Source: Pseudo-nitzschia pungens
Taxonomy: Eukaryota; Bacillariophyta; Bacillariophyceae; Bacillariales; Bacillariaceae
Assembly (NCBI GenBank): GCA_037355855.1
Contig: CM074760.1
Location: forward strand, 124,001 to 188,000
Reading direction: 5' to 3'
DNA: 64,000 nt
Shown: positions 43,757-55,397 of the stretch, piece by piece
Numbering within the stretch: position 1 is the stretch's first letter
Layout of the letters: every line of letters begins with the position of its first letter
The notes under the pieces: model-generated
Told to the model about the DNA's origin: nothing
What the model saw: the letters and a program-made list of their open reading frames with translations, nothing else
The model's database searches: none
Program-made: the position numbers and the translations under genes

Positions 43757-46010
43757 CGTTTTGTGTCGTTTTGTTTGTTTGGTTGGGATTGCAGAACGAA
43801 AAGAAGGAATGAGATTGAGTCAAGTCGAAGTCGAAGTCGAATCGAATCGAGACCAACGAGGCAAAGTTATGCGAAGCAAATCGAAGCAAATCAAATCAAA
43901 TCAATTCAAAGTTGGGACGGCAAAACACCCCGCAGCACCGAAACTTCCTTCCCGGCAACTCGAAGATTCCAATGCATTGCATTCGGTTCTTTGAACAGCA
44001 TTCGTTCGACAAAGGAGATCTGCTCTCGTCACCGAGCATCCCGACTGCTTTCGGGTGCAACAATTGCCGTTCCGTTCCGTTGCATCGAATCGCGTTGCAT
44101 TGCCATCCATTGGGCCGTCTCGCAGACAGACAGACAGATAGACAGGCACCAAAGACGCCACCAAACCTCGTCTCGTCTCGTTTCGTGTCATAGTCTTATA
44201 TATTATATTATAGTGTTTTTGAGTGTTGCATTGCTTGCTTACCAGATGTACTCGAGAGGATCCCGTTTGATGCCCATGGTGTCCGGATGCCTGTATCTGC
44301 GCAACTATACTATTCCTCGATCGCCGCGGTTACCGATTTCGGTTCCTTTCCTCGCCCGATGCGACAAAGCTTTCTCGATTGATTCGGGGTCTTTTTGTTT
44401 CCCTTCCGTTTCCTTCCTCCAATGATCGATTCGATTAAGATTCGATTCAATACCGTTGGTTGGGTTTCTCTTGTGTTTCCACCGGAGAACTATCGGGTTG
44501 GTTGCTGCTACGAAGTAACCTTACTTGTCTTGCACAGTCCTCTCGATGGTCTGTGCTTGGTGCTTGGTGCTTGGTGCTTGCTGTTCCGACTGTGTGGAGG
44601 AATGAGGAATGCAAAAACTGTTCTGTACCGTACAAGTGCGGTGTGTTTCTGGTAATTAAGGTTAGCACAAGGATGCCAACGACTCGATTTTTGGCATCAC
44701 GACAGGAAATCAGAGTGACCATAATTAACGTACTCGTAACGCACAAGTTACGTAACGTAAGGCAACATACCAGTAAGTTGCATACCTGTTCGTGTGGTAA
44801 GTTACGGCATGTGCAAGCATTGCGCACTTTGCCGCCTCTCGTTTCGTTCCCTTTCTCTACCGTAGATAGACGACTACGAGGACGACTTCTCACTCACTCA
44901 CTCCGTCCGAGAGAAAAAAAGGAGGTCATTATTTTTTTGTGCATGCTACGAGTAAGGTTACGGTAATAGTAGTATTATTACTTACTTGTAGTATTACTCG
45001 TATGAACTCGTAAAAATGACCCTGCGTCCTTTAGTTTTGGCATCCACACTATGTTATGTATAAGATGTATGTCTCATATTTATGTAGGAGTCTAGTCGTT
45101 GGTGACCGAAAGATGAGAGATTGTAGTACGTACGTATGTACGATAAGTACATATGTACGTACGACATCGAGGGAAGGAAGGAATCCGGGAATGGAGCCTT
45201 CGAAACGGTTACGGAGAAGAACAGAGAACAATCTGCCTACCCGGGATAACGCGCGAAAACGCGCGTAGCGGGACCAACTTCAAAGGAACATATAAGTAAG
45301 GTTTACGGTAGGTTAGTACGTACGGTACGGTACTACCGAACGGGGGGAGGGGCAGGTTGGTGCGTACAATAATTTAATTAACTACTTCGTACTACGTATA
45401 ATAATAGTGTCTGTCACGGTAACTGAAGCACAGGTAAGATTACTGGTACGTGCGGTTGGGTTCCGAATGATGGGGAATGCCGTACGAAGTAAATTACGAC
45501 ACGTAACCCTAAGGTTAAGTTAAGCCTTACTTCGTGATCATCGGTTTTGCGGAGGAACCACGAGCAAGTTGGGCGTTAGACCGACTCCTTCTCACTCACT
45601 CGGAACGTCTCGCGCAACTTGCGTGTCCAAGTAAACTTCGTGTGCTCGGTTGACACAACAAGGCCTCGGATGGCCGAACATCCGATGCTGCGAGGCGAGG
45701 TTTGCCGTTCCGGTACGGTATGTTTTTCCTCGGATGTTCATTCATTCATTCATCAAAATATGCGAAGGTAAGGTTACGCGTAACTTAAGGTTACCGGTGC
45801 TATGCCACTGATTCGCTCCTCCAAACCCAAGGATTACCGAGCCGTCCATTTCTTCTTTTCCTCATCGACGGCACCATCCGCCGCCGGCAAAGAAACTACC
45901 GTTCCGCAATCGCATCACCGGCAGCGAGAACGAGCGCACCCACGCTGAGATTGCTCCGCTCCGCTCCGCTCCGCTCCAATCCACTCCACTTCCAGAGCGC
46001 GACTCGCAAA
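43757..46010. other. Divergent spacer without a supported gene
   Basis: Many dispersed words GTAACCTTAC, GTAAGGTTAC and GTAAGGTTTAC (44515, 44954, 45295, 45499-45530, 45767-45792), a GCTTGGT triplication near 44557-44580, and GTACGTACGTATGTACG strings (45126-45165). No domain found in open frames. Confidence 0.55.
45954..45977. repeat. (CTCCG)n pentanucleotide in the zinc-finger gene leader
   Basis: Nearly five copies, ending about 34 bp before the ATG at 46011. Confidence 0.9.
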
Positions 46011-46640
46011 ATGCTGCAGATCTATCCGACGGAAGGACCGGTGCTCGTTTCGCACGATGCCCGCCTCCCCCGCCACCGAACCGTCCGTTCGGGAGCCCGC
46101 CACCGTTCCTCCTCCGCTTTCCCGTCGTCGTTTTCGCCGTTTGCGCAAAGCCCGTCCCCCCGATCTATCCGGTCCGGATGCGGCAGCAGCAACAGCACCA
46201 CCAGGACAATCAGCAGCACCACCAGGACAATCAGCGACAGTGACAGCGATCGCGACAGCGACGACTCTTCCACGGACCACTCGATCCACCAACATCCAGA
46301 TTCCTTGGACGACGACCAAAGCGAGGCATCCTCTTCGAACACCACCACCACCAAGAACAACAGCAACAACGACGACAACGACAACGACAACGACAACCAT
46401 GTTGCACTGTTTCTCTCGTTCTCCCCCGAGTCGTTCGCGTCGGTGACGGGCGACCGTCGAGCACGGGGTTCCGCCTCCCGGCGTTCCCCGATGCGGAGGG
46501 CCCTGGATCGGATCCACCGTGATACCGGCGGCGACTGCGACGGCGACGGCAAAAACAGCCGCAACGAGGCTCCACCCTGCCGGTTCTTTCGCTCCAAAAA
46601 GGGCTGCCGAAACGGATCCCGCTGCCGGTACCAGCACTGA
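46011..46640 (+). CDS. Single CCCH zinc-finger protein
   Basis: This is a 209-aa protein starting at MLQIYPTEGP. The upstream in-frame extension begins at a TTG and is translated repeat, so I exclude it. Most of the chain is disordered: Ser/Arg-rich, then Asp/Ser and Asn/Asp runs (about 70-130), with a short ordered piece HVALFLSFSPESFASV. The last 22 residues contain CRFFRSKKGCRNGSRCRYQH, a C-x8-C-x5-C-x3-H finger, the type known for binding RNA in mRNA regulation. The finger ends exactly at the stop codon. RNA binding is inferred from this motif alone. Single-exon, with a GC-rich leader. Confidence 0.7.
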   Translation: MLQIYPTEGPVLVSHDARLPRHRTVRSGARHRSSSAFPSSFSPFAQSPSPRSIRSGCGSSNSTTRTISSTTRTISDSDSDRDSDDSSTDHSIHQHPDSLDDDQSEASSSNTTTTKNNSNNDDNDNDNDNHVALFLSFSPESFASVTGDRRARGSASRRSPMRRALDRIHRDTGGDCDGDGKNSRNEAPPCRFFRSKKGCRNGSRCRYQH

Positions 46641-47217
46641 TGACTGATGACTGATCACTGCAACGCAAGGCAAGGCAACGCAAAGCGAGGCGAGAACTGG
46701 GATAGAATAGGCTTGGTATGGCTCGGCTCGGTTGGGCTCGGTTGGGCCTCCTGGGCAAACGAGGGCTTCCAAAACCAACAATGGGGAAGGAAAGGGATGG
46801 GGAACAAACGGTTGGACTATTGTTGCTACAACAACAACAGCAACAACAACAAAAACTACTACTACTACTACAGTTTTCTGCGAAACAATACAACCAACGG
46901 CAGCATGTGTTAATTTTTCCATAATGGTTCCAATAGCATTACGCGTATTCATTTTTTCATTGGTGCTTTCATAAATTAAATAATTGACGTTTCATAATAT
47001 CAGTCGAAGTGTACACGTGCTCTATGAAACGGCAAACTAAATCGTACAGGAATGCACCCGGAACAGTTTCTTCGCAAGAATTCCGACGACTCACCGTGAA
47101 TCATGGCCAGCCGCAGACCGTCGATAGCCATGGGACCGTCGTGGATGCCCTTCGCTGCACCGCACTGGGTTGCAATCCGGAGGTTCACAACAGCCTCGGA
47201 CTTCTTGGTTTGCGAAG

Positions 47218-47251
<34 letters not shown>

Positions 47252-50200
47252 GAGAGAGAGAACGGCACACACAGATACAGCAATCAAACTGTGGTTCGCT
47301 GCTTCGGAAGATGCGACTCAACCAAATTGCTACTCCTGCAATACGATAGGAGTGGGAGAGCCCCTACGGTACTACTCCGACCTTTCATCACGACGGAGTC
47401 ACCATCGTCTCCCATTTACATGGTGCTCACATTGAAGTACCAGCATGTACAAACAGACACCCCGTGTTCGCGAAAGTCGCTTCTCAGACTTGCAGTCTCC
47501 TTTCCGAAGCTCGGGGTCGGAGCAGAGCTTCCCTCAAAAGCATTCCCGTACGTCGAGACTGATCTTGCCACCGAGCGATAGACCGAGCATTTGTTTCCGA
47601 TGCCTCGGTGCCGAACCTCTTGATAATGCGGTTCTGTACGGCTCGACCTAGCGGTATATACAGAGAAAGTAAACCATTATTCATAATGGAGCACTTGGTG
47701 GGTCTCGTTCTTGCCAATACCCCGACGTCTGCGCGAGGCGATCTAACGCTACGCGCTGACCCTTCACGGAGAACAGATTCGGAGATGTGTAGGGCGTTCC
47801 ACATCGCATCGGTTTCCATCACCCGTCGCATGACCTCATCCTTGAGCACGGTGTATTCCGAACCATCGTCCTCTGCCCCAGCCCTAGCCCCGCCATTGGG
47901 CTCGATACAACCCTGGCAGACATGTTCGGCAGCGCGCTTGGATCCGCGAAACAAATGAGCAGTTCCGAGTTCGTGACCCAGAGCGCACGGGATCATACAG
48001 GACTTGAGCTCTCCTCTCGATTCGAAAGAGACACCTGCGATAGAGACCTGCTCTCTTCCTAGCCGATCCTGTGTGGAGTCTAACCGGGTTGGCATCTTCC
48101 GCACGCGACCAAGTATTTCGCTCAGATGCATGAGGAGCAGACGAACCGCCGCTTCGTTGTGGTCGCTCCCACAACACGAACCTATTTAGACATTCGCATC
48201 ATCATCATCATCATCATCTTCATCCCTGGTTCCACCATTTGTCTCGTCGCCACGGCGTTCCTCGTCACAACATCAATTCGTCGAGCGTAGCTGCCAATAT
48301 GATTATTGTTTATTAGTGTCACAATCGCAACCAGTGTCGCAACAAGTGTCGCAACCAGTGTCGCAACCACAACCGCCACTCTCGCCATGGACGATAACAG
48401 TGTTCTCGTTTCCACCTCAAACCGTCTCTGTCGTTCCGGAAGCGCGATTTTATGGGGTGATGTTGGTCTTCCCCGCGTGGACACCGGAGCTGGCGTTGAA
48501 CTCGGCGTTGATGTGAACGTTCCCGGGGCCGTACAATTCGACGTGATCGGGCAGATGACCAGGGACTTGCTTGTGTCAGACGAGATAAATCCTTGGAAAG
48601 ACCCAAAAGATGGACGGACCCGGTGAGTGCACGAAGTGTTTCAGATGAACAACCGCAAAAGAAACTGACCACTCGTCAGGATACTCCATCGCTTCAACAA
48701 TCGTTGGTCCTGCGTTCATGTACTGTAGTACGTGTAGGCCATATTCAAAGACAGCTTTGGCCACGACGTAAATCGCATCACTTTGAAGACGACACAGTTT
48801 CACGACTATTGTGATCAGTTCCACGATAAAGTCGCTCAGCACGTGCCTCCCGCACGGAACGGAACATTCCAATGCCTATCATTATAGTCGAGAGAAGCTG
48901 TTTAGTTTCAATCAGTAGACTGACGCATCACTGTACCAACTGCATTCCTCAATGCTCAACTGACGCATCACTGTACTAACTGCATTCACCAGTGCTCCGA
49001 CACGGATTCTAGCTAGCATTGTAGGTTGCCCTACCCCTTTACTAGGATTGGTTCGTTTCGAAACCGAGAGACAAAAATCAAGTATACAAGATTGACAATT
49101 GTCCCGACGATGAGTAGACAATCACGAATCAACAATCGACGTCCAGAATGATATGTGTTGATATGTGTTCCTCTACTGGGTAAGTTCAAAGTGTTCTGGG
49201 TGCGTCGTTTCATTGTCCAAAAAAAGAAAGTCGCCCGTCTCTCTGTTGATGTTGTTGTTGTTGCTGCTGCTTTGCGTTTGCTAGTGCTCAGTCGGACCGA
49301 GGAAGTCAATCCGGGATGAAAGTTGTTGTTCGATAGTCTTTCTCACAGTAGTCGCAGCCAAGTGCATCGATGGTTCCCTGAAATGCCGATACGACGTACG
49401 TAGCGGTACACACTGTAATTCATACGGAAATTCAGGATACTGTAGGGGTATCTTGAATTTCGCAAAACTCGTCGAAACCGTTGAGCTTGAGTAGATCCAA
49501 GCTACTGTAACGGAGGCCTTATTTTGTAATTAGTTCCTGGATTAGGCTTGCTATAGTGTCCCGGTAACGATGATTGTAAGGGTGCTTATCAGCAATAGGG
49601 GGAGCACGACGTGTCGGGACGGGCAAAATAGGTGAAGATGCAGCGAAAGAAAAAAATCTTTCGGTACTGTTTGACGTTGTGTCCGGAATACCAAGCCAGC
49701 ACCACATGAACGGAATTCACATATTATTTTAGTTGCTGGTGTCATAGAAACAATTTCGAGCCACTGCAAGAAGGTGCGGCGCTATCATCTTTGAAGACTG
49801 AAACTTTGGATACAGTACATGTGGAATTCAAAGATTTTCCAGAAGATATTAGATCCAAGGCATTCCTTTTTGGGTTGAAGACTTCGAAGGAAAGTTACGT
49901 ACGAGTACCGCTAATCTTACGTATTTACCTGTGACACAAATTTTTAGTGTCTGCTGTCAACGAGAAGCACACCATTTAATTTAGTCAGCAGGACCAAACC
50001 TGTCCTCAGTTGGACCAACCGAAATAGTTCTACTGAGTAATTTTACCCAATACTTGTACCGTACGGTATGTTGTTCATGCAGACGCTGTACAGGTTGCAA
50101 TATCTCACTTCGTTCCATTGTGGAAGCTATTACAAGTAACCTTACTATTCATTCATTTATCTGATTAAAATCATTGTACGTATTGATATTTCTAGGGAAG

Positions 50201-51443
50201 AATTATGCGCTAATAACTTATTCTCGGTAATTAGGCAATGTTCTTCTTCGAATAGTTTTTGGACGTGATAGAAGCAATTCTGCAAATACATAACCGAAGG
50301 ATGCAAAATAACTATGGTCTCCAACATTCTGTCAGATTTATTCAGACTGAAAAATTGTTATTGCCCATGGAAATTCGCAGCACATCTGTCAAAATTTCTA
50401 CGAAATAGAGGTAAATTAATCTTACGTGTAGTATTCATGTTGATTGATAAAACCTGCCATGGCCAACGACTGACGCAATAATGAAATGTTGCGACTTCTT
50501 AGCAGTGGAAGAATAATGAAGAACTCCAGATACCATTGAAAAGGAGATCTCAGACTGATGATGGCCTAAAGATAAATGTCGAGTGAAGAGAACAAATGTC
50601 TTTTATACAACCCGTACAATAGAACCTATCTATTGCTCTCAACCCAAACATATCAATTCAGGAACAATTTACCAAAACAGAGAATAGTTTGGTTCTTTTC
50701 TTGATTATTATGCCGCATTTCCCATTCCCTCTGGTAGTACAACTTCCTTTTTCAAACTAGTATTTTCTCATTCTAATGGGATAATTAGTAAACTTAAGAT
50801 GTTGAAACAACCTAGTGGAATAAATCGACTTCAGCATCTATGCCAAGAAAAATTATATTCTAGGAAACATCTTTCGGGATTACACAGACCCTCCGGTATC
50901 ATAAAGACGAGGAAAAAAATATCATCCCTCATGTAGAGACAAATTACCAGACGACTGAATGTCATTAACGCAATGGAACAATGGAACAAAATAGCCTCCC
51001 GTCGAAACACATTTACTTCCGAACAAGAATACTTAGATTATCTTGAAGATGACTTCATTGACAGAATTGGATTCGGATTGTGTTAGTAGTCCCTTTTAAT
51101 TTTTCATGATTCTTGGGTTCTATTACGATCAGTAAAATATCAATATTTTGAAAGCAATATTGGCAACTACCGGTGTTCTTTTTATGCCTTTCCCTCTTCA
51201 CCAGAGGAGACTATCAAAATGGACTAGAGAATCTTCGACTCCAAGGCAACAACTGAAGTGAGAACGGAGAAAAGTCGCACAAATCCTGTTACAAAGGACA
51301 AGAGCGCCGTGTCTTGAATTGAAACATCCACACCCAGAACTATAACTGCAAACTATAAATGAAGAATCGTCCTTCGGATCGGGAACCATCGTGCAACAAT
51401 CTTCACAAGGGCATCACAAAATCCATTCGAGTGAACTTTCCCC
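46641..51443. other. Long largely gene-free region
   Basis: Contents: a (CAA)/(CTA) run near 46829-46870, a GA microsatellite, a GTCGCAACCA 12-bp repeat (48318-48372), a (CAT) run (48193-48220), and two minus-strand open frames (47484-48131 starting with ATG, and 48576-48872) that look partly protein-like but match no family I know. From about 49.3 kb to 51.4 kb the sequence is AT-rich and I see nothing. Confidence 0.5.
47221..47261. repeat. (GA)n microsatellite
   Basis: About 20 units with one C interruption at 47244. Confidence 0.97.
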
Positions 51444-54026
51444 ATGTTGATTATGGCAGGCATCGCCATTTTGTGTTATTGCACGTCCCTGTCACAACAC
51501 ATCGGTTCGGCGCAAGAATCAACTCCAGTTTTGCGGCGGAAACCATCGAGGACAGCCGAGCTCGCAAGCCCCCTAATACCCCACGTACATGGAGATGATG
51601 GTTTGCCCAGAAGGCGGAGAAGCCATTCGAGAAGGAAGCTCTTCTTGGAAACGGAATGCACGTTGTATCTTCGAATCACAGAGTATCACCCATCTATGGA
51701 CGATCATGGACAGCCAGCTGGCGAGTCTTTGACTCGATCTGAGGACGATCAGACCTGGATGTGCGAGATGCCCATGATCTTCGATGAGAGGGACACCACG
51801 AACTCTACGTCGACCGAAGTCAAAGTCAAACCAACTTCAACAGCATCGGTGCCGATGATGATTGTGGGCATTCGTGGATTGAGTCAAGACTTTTTTGACA
51901 GCCACGGAGCAAAATCTGGTGTTACCGTCCTACGAGTGAGTCAGGGGTACCTGGAAGGATCTGCCTACGAATCGTCGCATGGTAGCGGTAACAGGAACGA
52001 AGACCACAAGATCGTTCTCACCACCATGGTTGTTCCCCCCCACGCAAGTGTCGAGCTGAACGACAAGGTAGTAGTTTCTACTTCTCCAACGGAAGATAGA
52101 ATCATACGACAACGCCATCTCCGACCACGGAACCATGCATCCAGATCTGAAACTCCGCAAAGCGTTGGCGAACTCACCACGTTGGTGATACGTGTGATTC
52201 GCAAAGACGGTGTCGGACCGGTCCACGATATCCCCACTACCCGTGCCAAGGTCTTCGAGGATCAGGTGTGTCTCAAGGGGCAGCTGGAGGCCTGTTCCAA
52301 GCAGCAGCTTCGCATTTGGCCATTCAACGGGACCACCGTCACCGGAGCGGTGATCGAACGTGGCGTCGTCGACGTTCAAATCGACGTGAATCCTTTCCCG
52401 GATAATACCACAAACACAGCCTTCCAAGAGATAGAAAACTACCGGCTATTGATCGAACAACGGGCCAACATCATCTCCACACAGCTCCTCGGAAACCTGC
52501 CGGACCAATTTGATTTGGTTCTATTTTGCTTTCCACCGGGGGACAGCGATAATTGGATTGGATACGCCAGTGTCGGACGCTTCGATTCTTACTACAACAA
52601 CCATTGGTGTGGACGAGTTTCCCTCCAGCTCCACGAGGTCGGGCACTCACTGGGATTGGCCCATTCGGGGCAACGAAGAAAACATCACGAACAAAATGAC
52701 GACGTCATCTACCAGGATCGAACGGGAATGATGGGATTTTCCTATCCCGACGACGACTGGCCACGCATGTGTTACAATCCGGCAAAGAATTTCCAGCTGG
52801 GATGGTATGCCCAGCAGGAGCTTTCCATCGATCCCACCGCCATGGTTGCGGATGTCGACAGTGTCATTTCCCCTGGTGGCGTTACCGACGAGTTTGTCCT
52901 GAACGGTGTGAACGACTACCAAGGGTATATCGCGAACGTGCCCCTTGGAAGCGAGGATTTGGGTCACTTGAACGACCAGCATAAGCTCGTAGTGTTGAGG
53001 CTCGAAGACACCGGACGCGACAATGATTACTACGTTGGGTACAACCGCGCGACAGGGGTCAACCGAGACACCCAGCAAGACGCCGACATGGTGGTGGTGG
53101 TGGAAAAACCCTCCGGGGGACCCTATGAACACGGACAGTCCTGGAAGATTGCTGCTCTGGGGTACCAAAACCAAATGGTGGTCCTTCCCTTTGATGGTTC
53201 CAACGAAAACGGCGGCTTTGTGGAAATCAAGCTCTTGAACACAACGGTGGGCCACCGCAACAGCATCCCCAAGAATGCGAAGAACGATGGTACTGCCTAC
53301 ACGAACACGAACACGAACAACAACATGAACAATAATAACAACAACAACAACAACAACGCCGGGTCCAGCCCGATCGATGCCCGGATTGCTATCACCTACT
53401 ACCGAAAAGCTGGCCCGTGTCCCAACTCCAATACCGTCGGTTTCGAAATCAAGGGGAAAACCGATCGGTTTGGTTATCAAACATCCTGGAGTCTCCGGGC
53501 CATCCCATATGAATACATCCGCGAGAATCCTCCGGGTGTCAACTCCACGTCGATTCCCGATGCGATCGTCGATGTCGATGTCGATGTCGATGTCGATGTC
53601 GATGCATTGTACACCGACGACGGATACGTGGGCTTTGGATCGAATTATCGACGAAAGGAACCCTTCCACGATCGTTTCGAACTGTGCCCTCGGACCTGCT
53701 ACGTCTTTACCATGAGAGTCTCGAGTGGCGACGACGGCCCCGACAACCGAAAGAATGGCGCCCACTACGAGGGCATTTTGAACTCGAACACCATCGTGTT
53801 TCGGGAGAAAAACTTTTTGGGATCCGCCGAGGCGACCCACCACTTCTGCGTGGACGCCCTTCCTCCTTCCTCCTGCGAAGACGATGCCGAGTTTCGATAC
53901 AAAAAGAGGAAACGAAAGAATTGTTCGTGGGTGAGTCGCGAGCCGCGGAAGCGCTGTCGGAAACGATGGAAGGGCAAACGCATCTTGGACTGGTGTCCCG
54001 AGACCTGTAACCAGTGTGGGACGTAG
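51444..54026 (+). CDS. Secreted M11 (gametolysin-like) zinc metalloprotease with ShK-like C-terminus
   Basis: An 860-aa, single-exon protein with a signal sequence (MLIMAGIAILCYCTSLS...) and a pro-region to about 150. The zincin motif HEVGHSLGLAH (about 397-407) supplies the three zinc ligands and catalytic Glu. The TGMMGFS segment some 30 residues later serves as the Met-turn. This matches peptidase family M11, known from gametolysin, which degrades algal cell-wall glycoproteins. A beta-rich downstream part contains an Asn run (about 630-640) and a DVDVDVDVDVD run (about 709-719) encoded by a GATGTC repeat. The final ~50 residues form a six-cysteine ShK-like domain (SCEDDAEF..., CSWVSRE, RCRKRW, WCPETCNQC), an extracellular module often appended to secreted enzymes in algae. 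Likely substrates are extracellular matrix or cell-wall proteins; this is inferred from the family. Confidence 0.92.
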   Translation: MLIMAGIAILCYCTSLSQHIGSAQESTPVLRRKPSRTAELASPLIPHVHGDDGLPRRRRSHSRRKLFLETECTLYLRITEYHPSMDDHGQPAGESLTRSEDDQTWMCEMPMIFDERDTTNSTSTEVKVKPTSTASVPMMIVGIRGLSQDFFDSHGAKSGVTVLRVSQGYLEGSAYESSHGSGNRNEDHKIVLTTMVVPPHASVELNDKVVVSTSPTEDRIIRQRHLRPRNHASRSETPQSVGELTTLVIRVIRKDGVGPVHDIPTTRAKVFEDQVCLKGQLEACSKQQLRIWPFNGTTVTGAVIERGVVDVQIDVNPFPDNTTNTAFQEIENYRLLIEQRANIISTQLLGNLPDQFDLVLFCFPPGDSDNWIGYASVGRFDSYYNNHWCGRVSLQLHEVGHSLGLAHSGQRRKHHEQNDDVIYQDRTGMMGFSYPDDDWPRMCYNPAKNFQLGWYAQQELSIDPTAMVADVDSVISPGGVTDEFVLNGVNDYQGYIANVPLGSEDLGHLNDQHKLVVLRLEDTGRDNDYYVGYNRATGVNRDTQQDADMVVVVEKPSGGPYEHGQSWKIAALGYQNQMVVLPFDGSNENGGFVEIKLLNTTVGHRNSIPKNAKNDGTAYTNTNTNNNMNNNNNNNNNNAGSSPIDARIAITYYRKAGPCPNSNTVGFEIKGKTDRFGYQTSWSLRAIPYEYIRENPPGVNSTSIPDAIVDVDVDVDVDVDALYTDDGYVGFGSNYRRKEPFHDRFELCPRTCYVFTMRVSSGDDGPDNRKNGAHYEGILNSNTIVFREKNFLGSAEATHHFCVDALPPSSCEDDAEFRYKKRKRKNCSWVSREPRKRCRKRWKGKRILDWCPETCNQCGT
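53570..53604 (+). repeat. (GATGTC)n hexanucleotide inside the M11 coding region
   Basis: About six copies in frame, encoding alternating Asp-Val. Confidence 0.95.
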
Positions 54027-55397
54027 TCTTACTAGTACTACTACTACTTGTATAGTTAGTAGTACTAGTGGATGGGGATCGGTGGGGGACTGTTGATTTT
54101 GTTAATGGTACTACTGGGGAAGAATCAGCAATGCGATTGGCAGCAACATACTACTAACATCATCGCATTGAAAGTAGATTTCGAGTTCCTTGAATGGAAT
54201 GGGCACTGAAATGTACTAGGACGACGGTTCTTTGCTTCAAAGTGATGCGGGAGATGCTACTATTACTACTCTAGTACTAGTACTAGTACTAGGCATAGAT
54301 TACTGCTGCTACTAAGAACAGTAGACGAAACAAAACCTAGTATTCATAGTATACTTTGTAGTCCTGCACCGACTAGTACTACTACTAGTACTACTACTCT
54401 AGTAGTATTACTAGTAGAGTACTACTAGTAGTAGTAGTTTTCTAGTATTATGTTGAACAATGTGCTAGAGAAAGTTTTTAAAAAAGAAAAAGAAGAAGTG
54501 GAGGTTCCATCGAGTTGTAGCTAGGTTCACCAATTTCTCAGATACACTAAGAAAAGGAAGAAAGAGCAGCAGGAGTGGTGCTGGTGTGGGCACAATCCTC
54601 CAATCCTTTTGGGCATTTTAAAAACATGAAAATAAATAAAAAAAATAAAAAAAAATAAAAAAAATTGTCTTATTTTGACCGGTATTTTTATCTGTATTCT
54701 AACACAGTTCTAACAGGTATGAATTAGTTAACTTACTACTACTAAGAGTTTGAGTGGTGAGATGATTAAGGTTATTGGTATTAGTACGTCATACAAACTG
54801 TACCGTAAGATCTTACTTCTACTTCATAATTTGAGGTGTCATGTCTCCAACCGGTACCGGTATGAATAAGTGCCAAACGTCAGATAGAATGACGCGACTG
54901 ACGATCAAGGAGGAGTCAAGGAACCATCCTTTCAACTGAGATCGGAGAACAAAAAATCATATACCGTACAGTAAGATCTTACTACACTTCGTAATAATCA
55001 GTCTCGATGTTCGTGTCGTGTCGTGTCGTGTTGTGTTGTAAGGTTATTGCGTTCTTGTGTCTTTCGCAATTGGCAGTTGCTGTACACCACACACATTATA
55101 CTGTACAGATACGGGCACCAGAAGTAGTGTAAGCTCTGTTTATGCCATCGTTAGTTGTCGGTCTTCGATCTTCCTTTCGTTGTCAACTTGCATACCGGTA
55201 TACAGTATACATCCAACACGATCGGCACGGCACTGCACGGAACTGGGGGGAAACGCAATAGTGGAAATAACAGTATCGAAGCCAAGAAGCGAGTCCGAAA
55301 CACCTACCGGTACAGTTTCTGATTTACATTTCTTTTCGAGCCACATCAACATCCACATCCAATATATACATATATATTCATCCAATACATACAGAAG
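54027..55397. other. Spacer without a supported gene
   Basis: It holds several TACTAG-palindrome clusters (54030-54070, 54265-54300, 54375-54440), an A-rich run with repeated AAAAAATAAA (54625-54662), dispersed GTAAGATCTTAC words (54806, 54968), and a GTGTC/GTGTT pentanucleotide tract (55011-55039). Confidence 0.55.

Noticed and set aside
47009..47581. 190-codon + strand frame
   Set aside because: A large part is the GA microsatellite (Arg-Glu run); the rest has no domain.
47484..48131. 215-codon minus-strand frame with paired Cys (CMIPC, CQGC)
   Set aside because: No family is recognisable, flanking sequence is repetitive, and there is no support for splice or start context. Kept only as a note in the spacer entry.
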